From NCBI GenBank assembly GCA_001917135.1, contig MNTT01000013.1:186001-250000 (forward strand): DNA of 64,000 nucleotides. Reading direction: 5' to 3'. The position numbers and the translations under genes were made by a program. The stretch's first letter is position 1, and each line of letters starts with the position of its first letter. The stretch is from Acetobacter sp. 46_36 (GTDB lineage: Bacteria > Pseudomonadota > Alphaproteobacteria > RF32 > CAG-239). Below the pieces are notes generated by a model. The model saw only the letters and a list, made by a program, of their open reading frames with translations, was not told where the DNA came from and ran no database searches. This document shows, piece by piece, positions 60,451 through 64,000 of this stretch.

Positions 60451-60554
60451 GACATTCGCAGACGGTTTTATTTGGTGTGTATAAAAAATAAAAAGGGCTT
60501 TTCAGTTTCGCCCTCATCTTTTAAGGTCGCATACAGTATTTAATTACGGGGGAC

Positions 60555-62129
60555 ATGATGGCTTCTTACAATATTATGAGTTCGGGCAGACGCGGATGGA
60601 GTACGCAGAGCTGGCTTTTGTTTATTTACAGCGCGGTGGTAACCTTTGCGCTGGTGCTGGTGGTCAGCCGGAATTTTGAAACGCCGGAGCAGATTGTCGC
60701 CGAGGAGCGGCTGGCGGCGGAAGGAAAACGCGAAAACGCCGAGCAGCAGGCTGTCGCAAAAATGGCAGTGCCGGAGGTTTATGAAGGAGAAAGCGATGGT
60801 TTGGCGGTGCCGGGAGCGTCCGGGACGGCGGCCGGCGCCGATATGGCAGGCATTGATGCCGGCGAGGGCGAGTCTTTTGACAATCCGGCGGTGGAATGGA
60901 CGGTCGAGGGCGAAGAAACCCAGCCCGAAGTCAAGCAGGACGTTTTGACCGTGGAAAAGGGTGACCACTTCATCGGGCTTCTGCAAAAGCTCGGCATGGA
61001 GTATCAGGAAGCGAATCAGGCGGCGGAGAGCCTTAAGGAAGCCGGGTATGACGTGCGCAACCTGCGCGCGGGGCAGAAAATCGACATCGTCAAAACGGTG
61101 GACGTGCCGTTCGGCGAGCTGTTGAGCGTGGACAAGATTGTGATTGAGCCGACGGCGGGAACCAAATATGTGGTTACGCGCAACGAAGACGAAAAGTACG
61201 TTGCGGAGATGGAACAGCTGGAATTAAAGACCGAGAACCAGACGGCGCAGGGCAGCATTACCTCGTCTTTGGCGGCGGCGATGCAGAATGCGGGCGTGCC
61301 GTCCAGCATTATCGGCAACTTTATCAATATTTTCGCCTATACGGTCGATTTCCGTTCGGACATCAAGAGCGGCGATACGTTCAAGGTTCTGTTTGACCGC
61401 AAGGTGGCGCCGGACGGCAAGGTCGTCAAAAACGGCGACATTCTGTATGCGGAGCTGAATCTGGGGAGGGACAAGATTGCGCTGTACCGCTACGAAGATC
61501 TGAATGGCGGCGTGGACTACTACAATTCCAAGGGGATTGTGCTGAAAAGGGCTCTTGACCGCAAGCCGATGGAATTCCGGTCGGCGCGGATTTCGTCGCG
61601 TTTCGGCTGGCGGCGGCACCCGATTTTGAAGCGGCGCATCCTGCACAGCGGCGTGGACTACGCGGCGCCGAAAGGCACGAGGATTTACGCGAGCGCGGAC
61701 GGCGTGGTTAAACGCGCGCAATGGGCCGGCGGTTACGGACGCTATGTGGTTATCCGCCACAATTCGGAGTTTTCGACCGGATACGCGCATATGAACGGTT
61801 TTGCCAAAGGCATCCGTCCGGGCGTCAGAGTCAAGCAGGGGCAGGTTATCGGCTATGTCGGCTCGACCGGACGTTCGACCGGGCCGCACCTGCACTTTGA
61901 GGTAATTAAAAACGGCAAGAAGGTTGACCCGCTGAAAGTCAAGGCGGCGACCGGAACCAATCTGGCAGGCAAGGATTTGCAGCGTTTTAAGGCCGAGGTG
62001 GCGAAGATTGCGGCGCTGGCCGAGGGACAGACGGCTTACGCGGCGGCAGATACCGCGGCGGCCGAGAGCTTGGGCGCGGGAACCGGCGGCGCGGGCAATC
62101 CGGGAGCTGCGGCGAGCGCGCAGAATTAA
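60555..62129 (+). CDS. M23 family murein endopeptidase
   Basis: 524 aa. One N-terminal membrane segment (about 20-39), an acidic linker, an OapA/LysM-like region (about 130-200: LTVEKGDHFIGLLQKLGM), then the M23 (LytM) domain at about 355-465 with HSGVDYAAPKGT and HLHFE zinc ligands intact (H...D, HxH). It cleaves peptide cross-links in peptidoglycan, like MepM. The Ala-rich C-terminus is low complexity. ATG at 60555 or 60558; GGGGGA precedes both. Own transcription unit. Confidence 0.93.
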   Translation: MMASYNIMSSGRRGWSTQSWLLFIYSAVVTFALVLVVSRNFETPEQIVAEERLAAEGKRENAEQQAVAKMAVPEVYEGESDGLAVPGASGTAAGADMAGIDAGEGESFDNPAVEWTVEGEETQPEVKQDVLTVEKGDHFIGLLQKLGMEYQEANQAAESLKEAGYDVRNLRAGQKIDIVKTVDVPFGELLSVDKIVIEPTAGTKYVVTRNEDEKYVAEMEQLELKTENQTAQGSITSSLAAAMQNAGVPSSIIGNFINIFAYTVDFRSDIKSGDTFKVLFDRKVAPDGKVVKNGDILYAELNLGRDKIALYRYEDLNGGVDYYNSKGIVLKRALDRKPMEFRSARISSRFGWRRHPILKRRILHSGVDYAAPKGTRIYASADGVVKRAQWAGGYGRYVVIRHNSEFSTGYAHMNGFAKGIRPGVRVKQGQVIGYVGSTGRSTGPHLHFEVIKNGKKVDPLKVKAATGTNLAGKDLQRFKAEVAKIAALAEGQTAYAAADTAAAESLGAGTGGAGNPGAAASAQN

Positions 62130-62279
62130 ACGATTGTGTGCCGAGAGCCGTAATGCTGCGGGAAGAAGGGCGGAGGACGGCGTCAGAGGTTAGCGCATAG
62201 AATTAAACGATTGTGTGCCGAAAGCCGTAACGTAGCTGGAAGAAAGGCGGAGGACGGCGTCAGAGGTCAGCGCGCAGAG
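62122..62279. repeat. 77-bp tandem duplication
   Basis: AATTAAACGATTGTGTGCCG at 62124 and 62201 with the flanking GCGGAGGACGGCGTCAGAGG repeated. The first copy includes the stop of the M23 gene, so the duplication copied the gene end. Confidence 0.9.
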
Positions 62280-62342
62280 TTAGCTGGTCGTCAGACATTG
62301 CGGATGGTTTGATGAAACGGCGGCCGCATCAGATGATTTTTC

Positions 62343-62371
62343 TTGACTATGTTTGCGGAGGCGGCTATCAT
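62343..62371 (+). promoter_or_regulatory. promoter for rubrerythrin
   Basis: TTGACT, 17-base spacer, TATCAT; predicted start near 62378, leader about 27 bases. Confidence 0.75.
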
Positions 62372-62404
62372 TTCTCCGCAACATTTTTTTTAGGAGAAAA
62401 CTCT

Positions 62405-62944
62405 ATGGAACTTAAAGGATCTAAGACCGAAGCGAACCTGCAGGCCGCTTTTGCCGGCGAATCGATGGCGCGCAACAAATATACCTACTATGCGTCCAAA
62501 GCCAAGAAAGAAGGCTATAACATCATTGCCGACAAGTTTGAACAGACCGCGAACAACGAAAAGGAGCACGCCAAAATCTGGTTCAAACTGCTGCATAACG
62601 AGGAAATTCCCTCGACAATCGAAAACCTGAAAGACGCGGCGGCTGGCGAACGCTACGAGTGGACCGACATGTACGACACGATGGCCAAGGAAGCCGACGA
62701 AGAGGGCTTTAAGAAAATCGCCACTCTGTTCCGCATGGTCGGCAAAATCGAAAAAGGGCATGAAGAACGCTACAATGCGTTGTTGGAAGCTCTGGAAGCG
62801 GGAAAAGTCTTTGAACGCCCGACCAAGGTTATCTGGGAATGCGCAAACTGCGGACACCGGATTGAAAGCCTTAAGGCGCCGGAAGTCTGCCCGGTATGCA
62901 ACCATCCGAAAGCTTATTTCTTCGAATTGCAGGAGAAGTTCTAG
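62405..62944 (+). CDS. rbr: rubrerythrin
   Basis: 179 aa. An N-terminal four-helix di-iron domain with the ExxH-type ligands ([47 protein letters not shown]) and a C-terminal rubredoxin-like knuckle pair CANCG ... CPVCN. It reduces hydrogen peroxide in anaerobes and microaerophiles. The start MELKGSKTE follows TTTAGGAG; the track's longer frame would include the promoter -10. Pirin follows on the opposite strand with a shared terminator. Confidence 0.96.
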   Translation: MELKGSKTEANLQAAFAGESMARNKYTYYASKAKKEGYNIIADKFEQTANNEKEHAKIWFKLLHNEEIPSTIENLKDAAAGERYEWTDMYDTMAKEADEEGFKKIATLFRMVGKIEKGHEERYNALLEALEAGKVFERPTKVIWECANCGHRIESLKAPEVCPVCNHPKAYFFELQEKF

Positions 62945-62968
62945 GCCGGAGCGAGACGGGGAACCGGC

Positions 62969-63033
62969 GTGAGTGCCGGAGAAGCCGCTGTGAGTGCCGG
63001 AGAAACTGCTGTGAGTGCCGGAGAAGCCGCTGT
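62969..63033. repeat. 21-bp tandem repeat, three copies
   Basis: GTGAGTGCCGGAGAAGCCGCT at 62969, 62990 and 63011, just after the rubrerythrin gene. Confidence 0.9.
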
Positions 63034-63128
63034 GATACCGGAGCTTTTGGGAGCGGTCGGAATGCTGGTTGAAAAGCCAAGGTGCCGGTTCGGACGCTCT
63101 GGTGCTGCGACGAAGGCCGATAAGAAGA

Positions 63129-63156
63129 AGGGGTGCGGGAAACTGCACCCCTTTTT
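63129..63156 (+). terminator. bidirectional terminator between rbr and pirin
   Basis: AGGGGTGC/GCACCCCT perfect 8-bp stem, 8-base loop, TTTTT on the plus strand. Confidence 0.75.
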
Positions 63157-63863
63157 CAGGCGCGGAGCTTGAATATCAGCACGTTAGACAGCGGGTCTAT
63201 GCCGCGCAATCTGATTTCGGCGGTTTCGTCGGCGACGGCGACCCCGTCTCCGGCAATAAGCGGGTGTCCGTCGAGGCTGACGGCACCGGTTGCGACGTGT
63301 ATCCAGACTTTGTGTGCGGGGGTAATATCAAAGCTGACGGTTTTGTCCTGCTCGAGCAGGGTCTGGTAAATTTCGGCATTCTGGTGCAGGGTTATCGGGC
63401 TGTCCGTACTTTTGGGCGAGGCAATGCGGACGAGCCGGCTTTTCAGTTCCTGCGGCGAGGGGGCGGTCTGCATATACTCGGGTTTGACGTCGTCGATGTT
63501 CGGCTCTATCCAGATTTGCAGAAAATGGACGGGTTTGCTGAGCGACGGATTCATCTCGCTGTGGGTAATGCCGGAGCCGGCGCTCATCTTTTGGATTTCG
63601 CCGGCTTTGATGACGCCGCGGCTGCCCATGCTGTCGCGGTGTTCCAGCTCGCCGTCGAGCACGACAGTAACGATTTCCATGTTTTTGTGCGGATGGGTAC
63701 CGAAGCCTTCGGCCGGGGCGACGACGTCGTCGTTAATGACGCGCAGGTCGCTGAAACCGAGGTAACGCGGGTCGTAATAGGATCCGAACGAAAAGGTGTG
63801 GCGGCTGTTGAGCCACGGGGTTTGGGTGTGGCCGCGGTCGCCGGAAGCGCGAATCGCAAACAT
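63156..63863 (-). CDS. pirin-like cupin (quercetin dioxygenase type)
   Basis: 235 aa, normal for YhhW-type pirins. Metal ligands are visible as HPHKNMEIVT (His, His) with the downstream His and Glu of GITHSEMN. RGHTQTPWLNSRHTFSFG near the start and FLQIWIEP are also typical. Members bind Fe or another metal and some degrade flavonols; the role here is unknown, though gut bacteria often meet flavonoids. The ribosome site CAAGGAGAAAG is strong. The remaining 137 bases to the window end show no gene. Confidence 0.92.
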   Translation of the reverse strand: MFAIRASGDRGHTQTPWLNSRHTFSFGSYYDPRYLGFSDLRVINDDVVAPAEGFGTHPHKNMEIVTVVLDGELEHRDSMGSRGVIKAGEIQKMSAGSGITHSEMNPSLSKPVHFLQIWIEPNIDDVKPEYMQTAPSPQELKSRLVRIASPKSTDSPITLHQNAEIYQTLLEQDKTVSFDITPAHKVWIHVATGAVSLDGHPLIAGDGVAVADETAEIRLRGIDPLSNVLIFKLRA

Positions 63864-64000
63864 TTCTTTCTCCTTGATATAACAGTGGATATGATAACGG
63901 GTATGCGGGCAGATATGACCGCGGGGCAGTCGGTTGATGGGTGCAGATGTGCCGGCCGACGGGGCGGATGCCGTCCGGGAGACTGGGCGGGTGTGTCGGT

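Overview
The window looks like a chromosomal segment of an uncultured, probably anaerobic, host-associated Alphaproteobacterium (RF32 / 'Azospirillum sp. CAG'-like). That placement is an inference. It rests on a CcrM-type GANTC methyltransferase with a CtrA-like box upstream, HydF ([FeFe]-hydrogenase maturation), rubrerythrin, formate-THF ligase, and RlmE next to Ppx/GppA proteins. Intergenic DNA is unusually rich in short GC-rich minisatellites (15-77 bp units), several of which run into reading frames.

Layout. 1-2.2 kb: a minisatellite and two minus-strand genes (one unknown, one DHH-motif protein). 2.2-5.2 kb: ribosomal proteins L11, L1, L10 and L7/L12, cut off from the usual secE-nusG and rpoBC neighbours, with a long structured leader before rplJ. 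5.7-13.2 kb, minus strand: a helical-repeat protein, a GtrII-like membrane protein, Fhs carrying a 14-residue repeat insertion, a CxxC thioredoxin-fold protein and a small membrane protein. 13.6-21.2 kb: ccrM, two Ppx/GppA paralogues, rlmE, a membrane-anchored unknown, a Cys-rich lipoprotein and a second helical-repeat protein.

21.2-22.1 kb: three tandem copies of an apparently undescribed structured small RNA. Each has its own promoter and terminator, and the paired bases covary between copies. This is the most interesting part of the window. 22.1-26.3 kb: a phage early-region remnant (an S24-type repressor lacking the catalytic serine, a replication-organizer-like protein, a helicase-loader-like protein, a DUF6456-like protein). 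26.5-27.6 kb: CorA and tRNA-Leu. 28.1-33.4 kb: a strong promoter, six 43-bp terminator-like repeats, then phage tail-fibre-like genes and a nested Rz/Rz1-type spanin pair, ending at tRNA-Thr.

33.8-44.2 kb: an unknown repeat-bearing protein, YqgE, a DsbD-like protein that has lost its membrane and C-terminal cysteines, HydF, a third helical-repeat protein, and a Lys/Ala-rich membrane protein. 44.7-53.3 kb: a Pmp-like autotransporter, Pgi, MutL and a lipoprotein. 53.5-64 kb: YifB/ComM, a Cys-rich protein ending in a dead trypsin fold, a type IV pilin-like protein, an acyltransferase, an M23 peptidase, rubrerythrin and pirin.

Functionally the window mixes translation, mismatch repair, cell-cycle methylation, anaerobic C1/H2 and oxidative-stress functions with envelope proteins and domesticated phage pieces. 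All calls come from reading the sequence. No database search was possible.
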